Of a stretch of DNA of 51,165 nt, positions 24,157 to 33,236 are shown piece after piece. Source of the DNA: a virus; the IMG/VR virus record IMGVR_UViG_3300046369_000533, positions 1 to 51,165 of that record; one strand, given 5' to 3'. The notes below the pieces were generated by a model. That model saw only the letters and a list, made by a program, of their open reading frames with translations, did not search any database and had not been told where the DNA came from. The first letter of the stretch is position 1; each line of letters opens with the position of its first letter. A program made the position numbers and the translations under genes.

Positions 24157-25267
24157 ATATCTTACGTTTTGGTATTTTTGAATCTGCACTACTAACACAA
24201 CTCTTACTTATACATGGCATTGGTTTGTCAAATAGTTTAAATCCACTTTCGATATATCCCAATGGCTGGTCTGCACAACTATAACTACGTTTTATACTAC
24301 CGTCTGGTTCACGTATTATGATGCCCTGATAGCCACTGTTACAACTCCAACCTTCGAAGTTATTAAAGTTAAATGCATTAAAACGCTCTGCCTGATCCAT
24401 ATACCATTTCTTGCCTTTTGAGTCTGTAAACTCTACTTGCATATGCCAAGGTACACTTTTATCATTTTGACCAATTGCATACTCTGGAACTTGAAAGTTG
24501 GGTTTTGGTCTATCATTCCATTTACGTTTTACCTCAGTATACGCAAGTTGTGGCATACCATTCCACAATCTTTTCATTTGTTCTTCTGTATACCCATCAA
24601 CTACACGGCTTGCAGTGGGATCAGATTGTGGCTTCAATGTTACATTAATACCTTGTTCATGAAAAAATAATGCATTATCCCAATCACGTTCAAACCAGTC
24701 TGGGACCATAACCATGTTCACTGTAATTTGTACATCATTTTCTTGACACAATATAAGTTTATCTGCAAACTCTTGCATCTTATCTCTTGTATTAAGATGC
24801 TCAGTATGTAAACTAGCAGTGATACTTGCACGATGAAATGGTTTAACCCGCTCTACATAATCCTCATGCCATTTAACATTACGTGACATATTAGTTGTCA
24901 TATGAACACTAGTGTAGTTAGTATTTGATACATCATCTGCAAGATGACCCAGAATATCTAAATAGCCAGGATGGAAAGTAGGTTCGCCGCCAGATAACGA
25001 GAAGTGAAAACTATTAAATCCATTTTCACGTGCTTGCCTCTTTATTTCATCTATTGTCCGTAAACATAGTTCCGTAGGACGATGGTCTTTACGGTCACTG
25101 CGGGCATAAGGCCAACAGTAGGAGCATTTGTAGTTGCAGAATCTGCCTAGTAACCAACTAACAGTAAATAGGTCACGATACAGCAAAGTACGCTGCCCAA
25201 CACCAACAATATCGTCAAAGGGTATTTTTGTAAAGTCATAATTAGACCATTTTAAATCTTCATTCAT
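24155..25267 (-). CDS. Radical SAM enzyme (island member 1)
   Basis: A 370-residue radical SAM protein. The cluster motif is CNYKCSYC (C44, C48, C51), followed by SGGEPTFHP (about 92-100) for SAM binding. Further Cys (WSCNSG near 310, YSCADQ near 329, CISKSC near 352-357) could hold an auxiliary cluster, as in SPASM-type enzymes that modify peptides. Substrate unknown. It is the last gene of the minus-strand island. A perfect promoter ends 5 bases before its ATG and there is no ribosome site, so the message may be leaderless. Confidence 0.9.
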   Translation of the reverse strand: MNEDLKWSNYDFTKIPFDDIVGVGQRTLLYRDLFTVSWLLGRFCNYKCSYCWPYARSDRKDHRPTELCLRTIDEIKRQARENGFNSFHFSLSGGEPTFHPGYLDILGHLADDVSNTNYTSVHMTTNMSRNVKWHEDYVERVKPFHRASITASLHTEHLNTRDKMQEFADKLILCQENDVQITVNMVMVPDWFERDWDNALFFHEQGINVTLKPQSDPTASRVVDGYTEEQMKRLWNGMPQLAYTEVKRKWNDRPKPNFQVPEYAIGQNDKSVPWHMQVEFTDSKGKKWYMDQAERFNAFNFNNFEGWSCNSGYQGIIIREPDGSIKRSYSCADQPLGYIESGFKLFDKPMPCISKSCVSSADSKIPKRKI

Positions 25268-25272
25268 AATAT

Positions 25273-25301
25273 ATTATATCATTCATTTTGTAGTTTGTCA
25301 A
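25273..25301 (-). promoter_or_regulatory. Perfect-consensus sigma70 promoter on the minus strand
   Basis: On the minus strand TTGACA (25301-25296), 17 bases, TATAAT (25278-25273). The radical SAM start codon at 25267 falls where transcription should begin. Confidence 0.8.
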
Positions 25302-25335
25302 ACTCTTTTTTAAAGTTATTCACCTAAAATTTCTG

Positions 25336-25968
25336 TCATATTGTTAGTCCGTTTGTTTTATTCCAAAACGCATTTGCTATTTTATAATGTGCATCTTGTC
25401 CTGGATGTAATCCGTCTAATGCTCTTGTATTACTTTTAATATAATTTCTTATACCTATGTCAAGTAGCGAAATATCAAACCATTTTTTATTTTGATATTT
25501 CTCATCTATTACAGTTGTATGATAACTTTTTATTCCAATGCTGTCAAGATATAATTTAGCAAATTTTATGTTTCTTCTTTGATCTAAGAAGCTATCGTAC
25601 TCATCCCATATATATTCATAGTACATATTAGCGGTCTCTGTTATTTCACCAAACAAAGGCTTTTTATAGTTTTGCCACATCCATGGACCAATTCGGTTTA
25701 CATTATTATCTTCTCGTATGATAGACCAACGTTCCGGATATGACCAAGCTATTACAACCACATCGCTTGGCTTGAATTCAAAATCAAGAATTATATTTAT
25801 AATTTCTTTGCACCCTGCTCCCATTTGCCCTTTGTTGATTGCTTCAGCACCAGCAATGTTCGCCAATACTTGCGGCCAAGCATATTGACTTGGAACAATG
25901 TTTTCAGGATGATTGTCTTCCATACTTTGTCCGTATGTTATACTGCATCCAAATGCTACAATTCTCAT
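25336..25968 (-). CDS. SGNH/GDSL-type hydrolase (1 of 3)
   Basis: A 210-residue protein beginning MRIVAFGCSITYG, where S9 is the likely nucleophile of a GDSL-type block. The C-terminal DGLHPGQDAHYKIA supplies the Asp-x-x-His pair. An Asn/Gly block (NKGQMGAGCKEI) and SYPERW segment lie between. SGNH enzymes are esterases and acyl transferases, often acting on acetylated sugars. No signal peptide is present, so it acts in the cytoplasm on a precursor or is a virion part. It is spaced from its neighbours and has AAGGA ahead of its ATG. Confidence 0.82.
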   Translation of the reverse strand: MRIVAFGCSITYGQSMEDNHPENIVPSQYAWPQVLANIAGAEAINKGQMGAGCKEIINIILDFEFKPSDVVVIAWSYPERWSIIREDNNVNRIGPWMWQNYKKPLFGEITETANMYYEYIWDEYDSFLDQRRNIKFAKLYLDSIGIKSYHTTVIDEKYQNKKWFDISLLDIGIRNYIKSNTRALDGLHPGQDAHYKIANAFWNKTNGLTI

Positions 25969-26001
25969 TACTAATCCTTATATCAATAAATCAAGTGTTA
26001 T

Positions 26002-26709
26002 CTACCATCTACCAAATGCCCACTTACGTTCCAGACACCACCAACATTCACCGCATGGCGTTTTTTCAAATTCTGGATTGTAATCACCGATTGGTATTAC
26101 TTCGCAACTACGTGTAAGATCAAATAATGGCATAACATTATATTGATTGTACATTGATGCTACAAATCTTTTATCCACTTTGTGGAATGGTGTGTACCAT
26201 GCCCATTCTAGATCTTCTCTTATATTTAGGGCTTTTGCATCTTCTCCTACGTTTCTATTTGGTAGTCCAGTAGCTACCAAATCAACCGCAGTGCCATTAA
26301 TGTCAAGCACACTAGCTTCAACTACAGGATTATTAGTAATACCACTAATTATTAAATTTGTTCTACCTTCTCGAAACAAGCGATATTCAACTTCATGAAA
26401 ATACGCTGTATCTTGTTTATCTCTATAATATGTATAGTGCATATCAAAATTAGCAAAGCCTGTATTAGCAATTGTCCAATTTATGACATCCGCTGCTTTA
26501 CGAGCATTCCAACGATGCTTAAAATCGTTAGCACATGTTGATACACTTACGGTAGCATCTGTTCGATTGTTCTTCATTAAGTAATCAACAACCATGTAAA
26601 GTAATATTGCACTGTCAGCACCACCGCTGCAGTTTACTAAAATTTTATTATATTTTTCATCAATATCAAAGTTTATACTTTGTGTTCCATCATCACTATG
26701 TAGTATCAT
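26002..26709 (-). CDS. QueC-like PP-loop ATP pyrophosphatase
   Basis: A 235-residue protein with the PP-loop NCSGGADSAILLY (SGGADS at 28-33) and a C-terminal Cys set: C202, then PCGECWWCLERKWAFG with C219, C222 and C225. This C-x(n)-CxxCxxC-x-x-R arrangement is that of the zinc site of QueC (7-cyano-7-deazaguanine synthase). The middle is divergent from QueC. It could finish preQ0 synthesis for the DNA-modification genes at 6.8-11.9 kb. Alternatively it could adenylate or amidate a carboxylate within this island. ATG 26709 overlaps the stop of the radical SAM gene ahead (ATGA). A TTG two codons earlier is less likely. Confidence 0.75.
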   Translation of the reverse strand: MILHSDDGTQSINFDIDEKYNKILVNCSGGADSAILLYMVVDYLMKNNRTDATVSVSTCANDFKHRWNARKAADVINWTIANTGFANFDMHYTYYRDKQDTAYFHEVEYRLFREGRTNLIISGITNNPVVEASVLDINGTAVDLVATGLPNRNVGEDAKALNIREDLEWAWYTPFHKVDKRFVASMYNQYNVMPLFDLTRSCEVIPIGDYNPEFEKTPCGECWWCLERKWAFGRW

Positions 26710-28106
26710 CCCCAATCTTCCCTTTCTAAATCTCCGTTTGATTCATCAAACTTATATACTTCTGCTTTCAGTGAACCTTTAGCTCCGCCCACATCTTTCA
26801 TTTCCATTTGCTCTGGTATAATACCCGGAGCATGGTAGTTGAACAACGATGTTGCAACTTTATCAACTCTTGCCTTTGGTACACACAATCCGCAACCACA
26901 GTGTGTTTTAGGACATCTAATAAATGGTATGCGCCCAGTATTAAACTGTGCTTCTAGTGTATCGCAGTATTCGTCAAAGGTACTTACTTTACATATACTT
27001 CCAATTTCACCGTCAAGATTTACTTGACATGTTTGATGATGATAAATTCTATCTACTTCTTGGTGTATATACAGGAAGTACCAGTTTACCATACAACTCC
27101 AATTTTGAAAGTTGTTGTTTGTTACAAATGAGCCTTCGCTTACTGATCCATCGTCAAAACTTAGGTCTAACTGTCTGCCACCACAACACGGTCGCCCAAT
27201 TTTTTGTCCTACTTCTTTTTTTGGTTCTGGTTGATTACTAATCACATCTTTTGTGTCAATCACATCTTTTGTGTCATTCGATGTAACAACAGGCTTAGGC
27301 TCTTTATTTGACTCTTTGTTTGACTCTACGTTTGGTTCTGGTTGATTACTAATCACATCTTTTGTGTCATCTGATGTAACAACAGGCTTAGGCGGATTAC
27401 TAGCATAATAAGCAGGCTTAGGCTCTTTGTTTTGCTTTGCTTTCCAGTAATCCTTGAACCAATCCATTTGAGTTTTAGTGTAAGTGTGTACGGTCTTGTT
27501 CTTTATTCCCGAGTTGATATCGCCCTGATCACCAATAACACGTGGAGTATACTGTACACCTCTATCGTCACACCACTGTGCAATATAAACACACTCATTG
27601 AAGTAATCAGAATTCTCATGAAACATAATATTGATCTTGAATCCATATCCAGCGTCATGCATTGTTTGTAAGTTTTCTCTAACTTGTTTCTTTTGTGCTT
27701 CAGTGCCCTCACAATGATAACTTACTGTTGTAAAGTCGGTGTTCTTCATAACTATTTCAAGTCTACGCTTACTGTAAAATCCGTTTGTAGTTAGTGTACG
27801 TTTCCAATGAGGATACTTTTCTTGTAAGTATTCTAGAAATCTAAAGAACTCTGGATTTACAGTTGGTTCACCGCCTGTGAAACTTGCTGCTACTCTAAAT
27901 CGTTCGTTTCTTTTTGAATTATAAATCTCACTGTAACGCTCTAAACTATCTGCAGTCTTTACAAGTTCATCAAAACTTGCTAGAGTACTCCAGCTATTTT
28001 TTCTGTGTGGTGGGCAATAAGAACAAGCAAATGTACATCTACGACCTAGATCCCAAATAACCATCAACTGCTTTTCAGTTTTATCGTCAATACTACATAG
28101 TCCCAT
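26706..28106 (-). CDS. Radical SAM enzyme with repeated linker (island member 2)
   Basis: A 466-residue radical SAM protein. The cluster motif is CTFACSYC (C24, C28, C31), and FTGGEPTVNP follows at about 76-85. A Pro/Asn/Lys-rich linker (about 226-299) holds two copies of a KPVVTSxDTKDVI...SNQPEP unit and splits the protein. The C-terminal part has many Cys (RPCCGG, WSCMV, IRCPKTHCGCGLC), a likely site for auxiliary Fe-S clusters as in SPASM enzymes. It is translationally coupled to the QueC-like gene (ATGA), suggesting joint action. Substrate unknown. Confidence 0.9.
   Translation of the reverse strand: MGLCSIDDKTEKQLMVIWDLGRRCTFACSYCPPHRKNSWSTLASFDELVKTADSLERYSEIYNSKRNERFRVAASFTGGEPTVNPEFFRFLEYLQEKYPHWKRTLTTNGFYSKRRLEIVMKNTDFTTVSYHCEGTEAQKKQVRENLQTMHDAGYGFKINIMFHENSDYFNECVYIAQWCDDRGVQYTPRVIGDQGDINSGIKNKTVHTYTKTQMDWFKDYWKAKQNKEPKPAYYASNPPKPVVTSDDTKDVISNQPEPNVESNKESNKEPKPVVTSNDTKDVIDTKDVISNQPEPKKEVGQKIGRPCCGGRQLDLSFDDGSVSEGSFVTNNNFQNWSCMVNWYFLYIHQEVDRIYHHQTCQVNLDGEIGSICKVSTFDEYCDTLEAQFNTGRIPFIRCPKTHCGCGLCVPKARVDKVATSLFNYHAPGIIPEQMEMKDVGGAKGSLKAEVYKFDESNGDLEREDWG
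27221..27369 (-). repeat. 38-base direct repeat encoding the linker
   Basis: Identical 38-base copies at 27221-27258 and 27332-27369, 111 bases apart, so the frame is kept. They lie within the linker of the radical SAM gene. Shorter echoes lie between them. This points to recent duplication by slippage. Confidence 0.88.
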
Positions 28107-28147
28107 TTTATTCTCTTTCGATTCTACAGTCTGTTTTTTGTTTCTGT

Positions 28148-29554
28148 TTAGGATTTATGGCCATTAAATATATCTTTCATTTCTGGGAACGTAGCACTGA
28201 AGCTATTGTTTCGCTGTCTATCACATAGCCCAATAAATTCTTTCATCTCTGGAAGTCTAACACTCCAGTCTTCACTTTCCATAAAGCTTAACATGCCATC
28301 TAGTCGTTTCATACCATACGAGCTATTGCGCCACGTGTCGTAATCTACTTTATCTTTATGCCAAGATGGTATACATAATTCCCAGTTCTTTTCCATCCAT
28401 GGATAAAATTCCTCATATTTACGCCGACATTCTGCTTTAAACCACGCTGGTAATACTTTTACATTTAAATGTGCAGGCCAATATACAAAGTGATAGTTTA
28501 TCATACCAGCACCAAAAGGCCACATATTTATTTTACGAAATTTTTGTTGAACTTTCCATTTAATAAAGTCTGGAATATAATATATATTAAGTGCTTGAAC
28601 TGCACAAGCAACAGTTATTTCAACATTATCACTAGTTTCATTATCTAAAATATGAAATACTTCTTCTTGTCGTGCCCAAGTACTAGGATAACGAATATAG
28701 TCATTCATTTCTTTAATACTATCTATGCTGTAATGAAAACGTACTAGTTTAAATTCTTTCCATAGATCAAATAAATCATCGCGCCATTCAACTCCGTTAC
28801 TGTTGTAACGCAGTTCCAAGTCTTTTGCATAATTCATTTTAATTGCGTGTTCAAGTATTTCGTAATGTTCATCAATGATAAGACTTTCGCCTCCAGCAAA
28901 ATAGATTTGTTGCATACTAGGCATCTGTTCATAAAACTGTTTCCAAAAAGTTGGATTTTGCTTATGCCAATTGTAACTACTACCATTGGAACTACCTTTA
29001 TTATTCCATTGCATTGTTTCTTTAAGGGATTCATTTTTAACATCAGGAAAAATCTTTTTGTAATCTTTAATCCAACCACTACTATCATGTGGACTACACA
29101 TCACACATGCTAGTTGACACTTAGTACCAAAACGCAAATCAATATATGCTAGGTTGGGCGGAACACTTCCATCTTCATTTGTTTCTTTTAGGATTTTTTC
29201 TACATCAACCCTCTCACTCCAATATGCAGTTTCCCACATTCGTTTTGAATTATGACCTGCTTCTTCTTCTTTGAAACATTTTAAACAACTGGGCGGCTTT
29301 TCGCCATTAAGCATTTGCAGTCTCACATTCTTCATATAATTAGAATTCCAAGCAGTTTCAAAGTCACTAACATTTAGATTGTTTGGTTTACCATCGTCTG
29401 TTTTAAGAATTCCAACTTGTCCGCCATGAGCTTTATCATTGGTGGGGCCAACGCTACTTGCATTTGCAGTGCAACATACTCGCATGCTGCCGTCTGGTCT
29501 TGTGCTTAAATGTACCCACGGTAGGATACAAAATGTATCAGATTTTTTTGACAT
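28148..29554 (-). CDS. Radical SAM enzyme with N-terminal Cys domain (island member 3)
   Basis: A 468-residue radical SAM protein of a twitch/SPASM-like type in which extra cysteines come before the core. C9 (FCILPW), C27/C28 (RVCC) and C90/C93 (SCLKC) form a likely auxiliary cluster. The core motif is CQLACVMC (C146, C150, C153), then FAGGESL for SAM. The C-terminal motif RQRNNSFSATFPEMKDIF recurs in related island genes. Such enzymes usually modify peptides or sugars, but the target here is unknown. It overlaps the paralogue upstream by 17 bases. Confidence 0.9.
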   Translation of the reverse strand: MSKKSDTFCILPWVHLSTRPDGSMRVCCTANASSVGPTNDKAHGGQVGILKTDDGKPNNLNVSDFETAWNSNYMKNVRLQMLNGEKPPSCLKCFKEEEAGHNSKRMWETAYWSERVDVEKILKETNEDGSVPPNLAYIDLRFGTKCQLACVMCSPHDSSGWIKDYKKIFPDVKNESLKETMQWNNKGSSNGSSYNWHKQNPTFWKQFYEQMPSMQQIYFAGGESLIIDEHYEILEHAIKMNYAKDLELRYNSNGVEWRDDLFDLWKEFKLVRFHYSIDSIKEMNDYIRYPSTWARQEEVFHILDNETSDNVEITVACAVQALNIYYIPDFIKWKVQQKFRKINMWPFGAGMINYHFVYWPAHLNVKVLPAWFKAECRRKYEEFYPWMEKNWELCIPSWHKDKVDYDTWRNSSYGMKRLDGMLSFMESEDWSVRLPEMKEFIGLCDRQRNNSFSATFPEMKDIFNGHKS

Positions 29555-30761
29555 ATTTTCCTAGTTCCGGTAATGTTATTGTTATATCTTGATTTCTTAT
29601 CTTGTCTAATTTGGTTGTAATACCTTCAAATTCATGCCAATGTAACTTATACAATGACTTGGAATTCATATACTTACTTATACTTTTACAATTTGGGTCA
29701 TCCACATCTAGTCTATCGGTGACATATTTTTTGTACTCATCTGGTAACACTTGTACATTCAAGTAAGGAGGATTGTATGCCATATGATGTTTGACACGAT
29801 TTAGTTTTGAGAACTGCTGTTCGTCTACCCAGTTTATAAAATCTGCAGTGTGATGTACATTAAATGCGGTTACAGTGTAAGAAAACCAGCAGCGAACATT
29901 ATCAGGCAGTTTATCAATCTTCAACATGTTATTATAAACTTTATCCCACTTCACTGGATAACGCTGATACTCTAACACATCGCCATATCCATCGATACTA
30001 GCACCAATAATTACTCGTTTGAAGTGTGTCCATAGTTCAAGTAAGCGTTTAGGCAATGTTGTGATGTTTGTATTGTATTCAATAGTCATCTTACTAGATT
30101 GTCCAACTTCTACACACTTTTCTAAAAAGGTATAGTGCTTTTGTATCAGTGTAGGCTCCCCACCTGCAAAGTATACACGCTTGATATTACTAATATTTTT
30201 TTCTATTTGTTTCCAAAAGTATTCACTCTCATGCCAATTGAACGCACTGTTATCGCCGATTGTTATTTCTTCGCCGCCGTTGTCAAAGAACTTTGGTCCT
30301 ACTAACTTTTCCCAATCTTCATACCACTTGTCACTGTCACTAGGACCACACATTCTACAAGCTAGATTGCATTTGTTTCCAAATCTAAAATCATAATACT
30401 GTATAGCAACACCATCAATTGTGCCATCTTCTGCTGTTACTTTACGTGCTTCGTCAATGTCAAACCACCAGTCTTTATTTTCAGCCAGACGCCTACTGTG
30501 ATGTCCATTATCTTCTTCGGTGCGGCAACGAATACACTGACTACTCCACTTACCTTCTAGCATGTTCAGTCGCATTGATTTCATAATATCTGCATTACGA
30601 CTTTCTTCCAAATAGTCGTCTGCTGCATTGTACGGAGTACCATCCGGCTTGCGTATCAGACCATAGTCCTCACTGCTATTTGCTTGGCAACAAACACGTA
30701 AGTCGCCGTTGCTGCGCGGGGCTTGAAATATCCAAGGTATAGGGCAAAAAGTTTTACTCAT
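29538..30761 (-). CDS. Radical SAM enzyme with N-terminal Cys domain (island member 4)
   Basis: A 407-residue paralogue of the preceding enzyme. N-terminal Cys are C6 (FCPIPW), C24/C25 (RVCC) and C76/C79 (QCIRC). The radical SAM motif is CNLACRMC (C131, C135, C138), and FAGGEPTLI follows. It keeps the EED-GHHSRR segment after the CxxC pair, matched by EEEAGHNSKR in the neighbour. The C-terminal repeat motif is shortened to ITLPELGKYV. Its ATG overlaps the stop of the gene upstream (ATGA). The two paralogues may act on successive sites of one substrate or form a heterodimer (inference). Confidence 0.9.
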   Translation of the reverse strand: MSKTFCPIPWIFQAPRSNGDLRVCCQANSSEDYGLIRKPDGTPYNAADDYLEESRNADIMKSMRLNMLEGKWSSQCIRCRTEEDNGHHSRRLAENKDWWFDIDEARKVTAEDGTIDGVAIQYYDFRFGNKCNLACRMCGPSDSDKWYEDWEKLVGPKFFDNGGEEITIGDNSAFNWHESEYFWKQIEKNISNIKRVYFAGGEPTLIQKHYTFLEKCVEVGQSSKMTIEYNTNITTLPKRLLELWTHFKRVIIGASIDGYGDVLEYQRYPVKWDKVYNNMLKIDKLPDNVRCWFSYTVTAFNVHHTADFINWVDEQQFSKLNRVKHHMAYNPPYLNVQVLPDEYKKYVTDRLDVDDPNCKSISKYMNSKSLYKLHWHEFEGITTKLDKIRNQDITITLPELGKYVKKI

Positions 30762-31843
30762 TCAAACTGTGCCTCGAATACATCAAATCCTATACTGCAC
30801 TTTTGAGCGCATACTCCGATCTTACCTTCTTTGATACTTTTCTTTTTCCAACTGCTTTCAATATCATCTACTAGCGGCCCGTCAATAACACTCTGTAAAC
30901 TATTGTTTATAACGTCAAGTCCTTTTTTGCCTCCAGCAGCGTCAATATAATCCCATATCTGTTCTACACGATAATCTTTGTGCCACCACTTATACATTCT
31001 ACCAGCAGTCCAACAGCATGGCAAAAATAAACCTTCTGCAGTAATAAAGATACTTTTTTGTTTTGCAACCTTACACTCAATATCACATTGATTGTAAAAC
31101 TCCATCATACTCCCATATGTCTTTTCTATTTCTTTTTGCTTGTGTAGTATTAAATTCTGATTGTTCATTTTGTTAGGCTTTGCTATGACTTGTGTTTGCT
31201 CACCGTTGCGATTTCTACTCTGATGCCAATCCTTTGCTTTGCTAGTAATACTACTAATGAAACGTGCGCTTTTCTTTTTAACAAAACGTTCCACTCCCCA
31301 TTCAATCGCAAGTGATTCTGCTTCTGCAACCTGATGTTCATTGTGTTGGAATATCAGGAAGTCCCATCTTGCTCTACCACCTGCAGAAATAAATGCTTTC
31401 ATATTACGTTCTACATTATCCCAAACAACATTTTGTCTGTAAAGATGATTGGTATCACGAAGACCATCAACACTAAAGATTACCGCACCTTTATTGTTGA
31501 TAACGCCAGCCAATTCTTCCCACCATTCTGTATTCTTTGCACCAGCATTTGTGTTCATACTTAGCCACATTGTTGGATTATGTTCTCTAAAGTATTTAAA
31601 TACTTCTAATGTATCTTTAGCAACAATAGGATCACCGAGATTGCCACACATATACATTGTGCGCAACTGTGCAATAAACTCTGGCTCAAATATTCGCTTG
31701 CAATCCGCGAGACTAAGTTCAGCATTTGTAATGTGCTTATTGTCTTTTCCACCATTCTCATTTCGGTCACACATCGGACATGCAGCTTGGCATTTTTGTG
31801 TAATCTCTAAGTGAACTTCTTTGATATCGTTATAATTATACAT
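30758..31843 (-). CDS. Radical SAM/SPASM-like enzyme (island member 5)
   Basis: A 361-residue radical SAM protein with CQAACPMC at 18-25 directly at the start of the barrel. The SAM-binding Gly-rich motif is replaced by CGNLGDPI. C-terminal Cys in LFLPCCWTAGR and in CAQKCSIGF at the end fit a SPASM auxiliary cluster. This order (core first, auxiliary last) is the usual one and differs from members 3, 4, 6 and 7. It overlaps the kinase-like gene by 8 bases and member 4 by four. Substrate unknown. Confidence 0.9.
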   Translation of the reverse strand: MYNYNDIKEVHLEITQKCQAACPMCDRNENGGKDNKHITNAELSLADCKRIFEPEFIAQLRTMYMCGNLGDPIVAKDTLEVFKYFREHNPTMWLSMNTNAGAKNTEWWEELAGVINNKGAVIFSVDGLRDTNHLYRQNVVWDNVERNMKAFISAGGRARWDFLIFQHNEHQVAEAESLAIEWGVERFVKKKSARFISSITSKAKDWHQSRNRNGEQTQVIAKPNKMNNQNLILHKQKEIEKTYGSMMEFYNQCDIECKVAKQKSIFITAEGLFLPCCWTAGRMYKWWHKDYRVEQIWDYIDAAGGKKGLDVINNSLQSVIDGPLVDDIESSWKKKSIKEGKIGVCAQKCSIGFDVFEAQFE

Positions 31844-32357
31844 TTTCGTAAAAATACCTTTGCAAACAGAACATCATATTTATATGAGTTATATAATATT
31901 TTTCTGTCCATTGTAAATTAGGTACCCAAGTGTATGAGTCTGGGTCAATTATCCTAATTTGTTTATTTCTGTCAACTAATATGTTATCAAGTGTTAGATC
32001 AGTGTGCATAAAATAATGGTCATCATTTCTATTTCTGCTTACCTGCAATCCTCCCAAATAAGCATTAGTATAAGACTGAATGGATCGTATAACGAAGTCC
32101 TTATCAATCATTTGCCAATTAGAAGGATCTTTAATAATATATTCTAGGTCACCAATAGAATCAATGTAATCCATAGTAAATGTTTTATTATCAATTACAT
32201 TATGAACTTTTACATACGTGCTATTATCGTTGCGTACTAGGTTGTAATGATGTAGCCAATCATCAGATACCTCCTTATTCTTTAGAGTCTTATAAATTAA
32301 TCCAGAGTCTGTATCAAGTTCTATAATACTGTTTCTTGATTCATGTATTCTTTTCAT
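31836..32357 (-). CDS. Small kinase-like protein (APH/LPS-kinase fold)
   Basis: A 173-residue protein with the catalytic loop of kinase-like phosphotransferases: FMHTDLTLDNILVD (H118, D120, N125) and RIIDPDS with the metal ligand D138. The N-lobe is short, and a clear Gly-rich loop and lysine are not evident, so it is a minimal or divergent kinase. Members of this fold phosphorylate sugars, lipids or antibiotics as well as proteins. It heads a run of overlapping radical SAM genes. A related motif appears in the N-terminal part of the 700-residue fusion protein at 41786. Confidence 0.75.
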   Translation of the reverse strand: MKRIHESRNSIIELDTDSGLIYKTLKNKEVSDDWLHHYNLVRNDNSTYVKVHNVIDNKTFTMDYIDSIGDLEYIIKDPSNWQMIDKDFVIRSIQSYTNAYLGGLQVSRNRNDDHYFMHTDLTLDNILVDRNKQIRIIDPDSYTWVPNLQWTEKYYITHINMMFCLQRYFYENV

Positions 32358-32390
32358 CTAATCATCCGATAGCATTGTTTAACTAATAAA

Positions 32391-33236
32391 TTACTTATAT
32401 CCAATTTTCATAAACCTGGTGTAATCTGGTAAAAATAATTCACCTTCAAATAATGTTTCTTTCATTGGACAACTTCTACTGAATTGCGAAATACTTTTTG
32501 AACAATTTACATGCTCTACAACTTCAAAATAATCATTGCTTTGTAATATTACCAATTTGCCTGTAGGTATTTTAGAATACCATTCAGAAAAGTTTTCTAT
32601 ATGTTCACAACTTGTATTTATAATTGTATTAGGTGAATCTATAATAGGATAGCTCATTCTATTGTTTTTGTTGGACCAATACTGCCACGTATGTTCATTA
32701 TAATTTATATCTTGTATATCTTCGACTAATGCTTTAAATTGCCACTGATTTTCAAACCAAGACTTATTGAAGGTTTCGGCTATGTCAACAGTTGTTTCAT
32801 CAATATCAAAACTGCGGATTTTATCTACCTTAATATCGCTTTCAAAAATCATAGTAGCAAGTGTAGCATACCATCCTGCGCACAAAAACACAGTGCCGAG
32901 ATCTACATTACATTTTTTAAGTTCATGCACTAACCATAATTTACTTTGTAATTGTCCTCTGCTGAAACAATCATTCCATATTTCTGTGTTATTAACAAAA
33001 AAACTTTTGAAAGCTGCAACAAATTGAGTATCGATTTGTTCACTTAATAATGGCCATAACTTCCAGGTATTATCTTCCATTATTAATTTGCGTAGGTCTT
33101 CTTTGTTTTTGTCAGTAACTAAGCGGAATATACTAGATAAGTCCTTGTCAGTATAAGACCTACGTAAGTCTGCAAGTTTACTTTTAGTAGGAAACAGTAA
33201 TTCAAATCTATCTAATAATTGAAATGTAGGAAGCAT
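32391..33236 (-). CDS. Class I methyltransferase-like protein
   Basis: A 281-residue protein with a Rossmann-type core: VFLCAGWYATLATMIF (Gly-poor motif I near 117-132) and IRSFDIDETTVDIAE (about 140-154), whose acidic residue would bind the SAM ribose. The segment NTIINTSCEHIENFSEWYSKIP is shared in pattern with the next gene (NIIINTNISNIEDYESWWGMIP), as is the ending MKIGYK. The two are paralogues. The methyl acceptor is unknown. The start directly follows the paralogue's stop (TAAATG). Confidence 0.78.
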   Translation of the reverse strand: MLPTFQLLDRFELLFPTKSKLADLRRSYTDKDLSSIFRLVTDKNKEDLRKLIMEDNTWKLWPLLSEQIDTQFVAAFKSFFVNNTEIWNDCFSRGQLQSKLWLVHELKKCNVDLGTVFLCAGWYATLATMIFESDIKVDKIRSFDIDETTVDIAETFNKSWFENQWQFKALVEDIQDINYNEHTWQYWSNKNNRMSYPIIDSPNTIINTSCEHIENFSEWYSKIPTGKLVILQSNDYFEVVEHVNCSKSISQFSRSCPMKETLFEGELFLPDYTRFMKIGYK

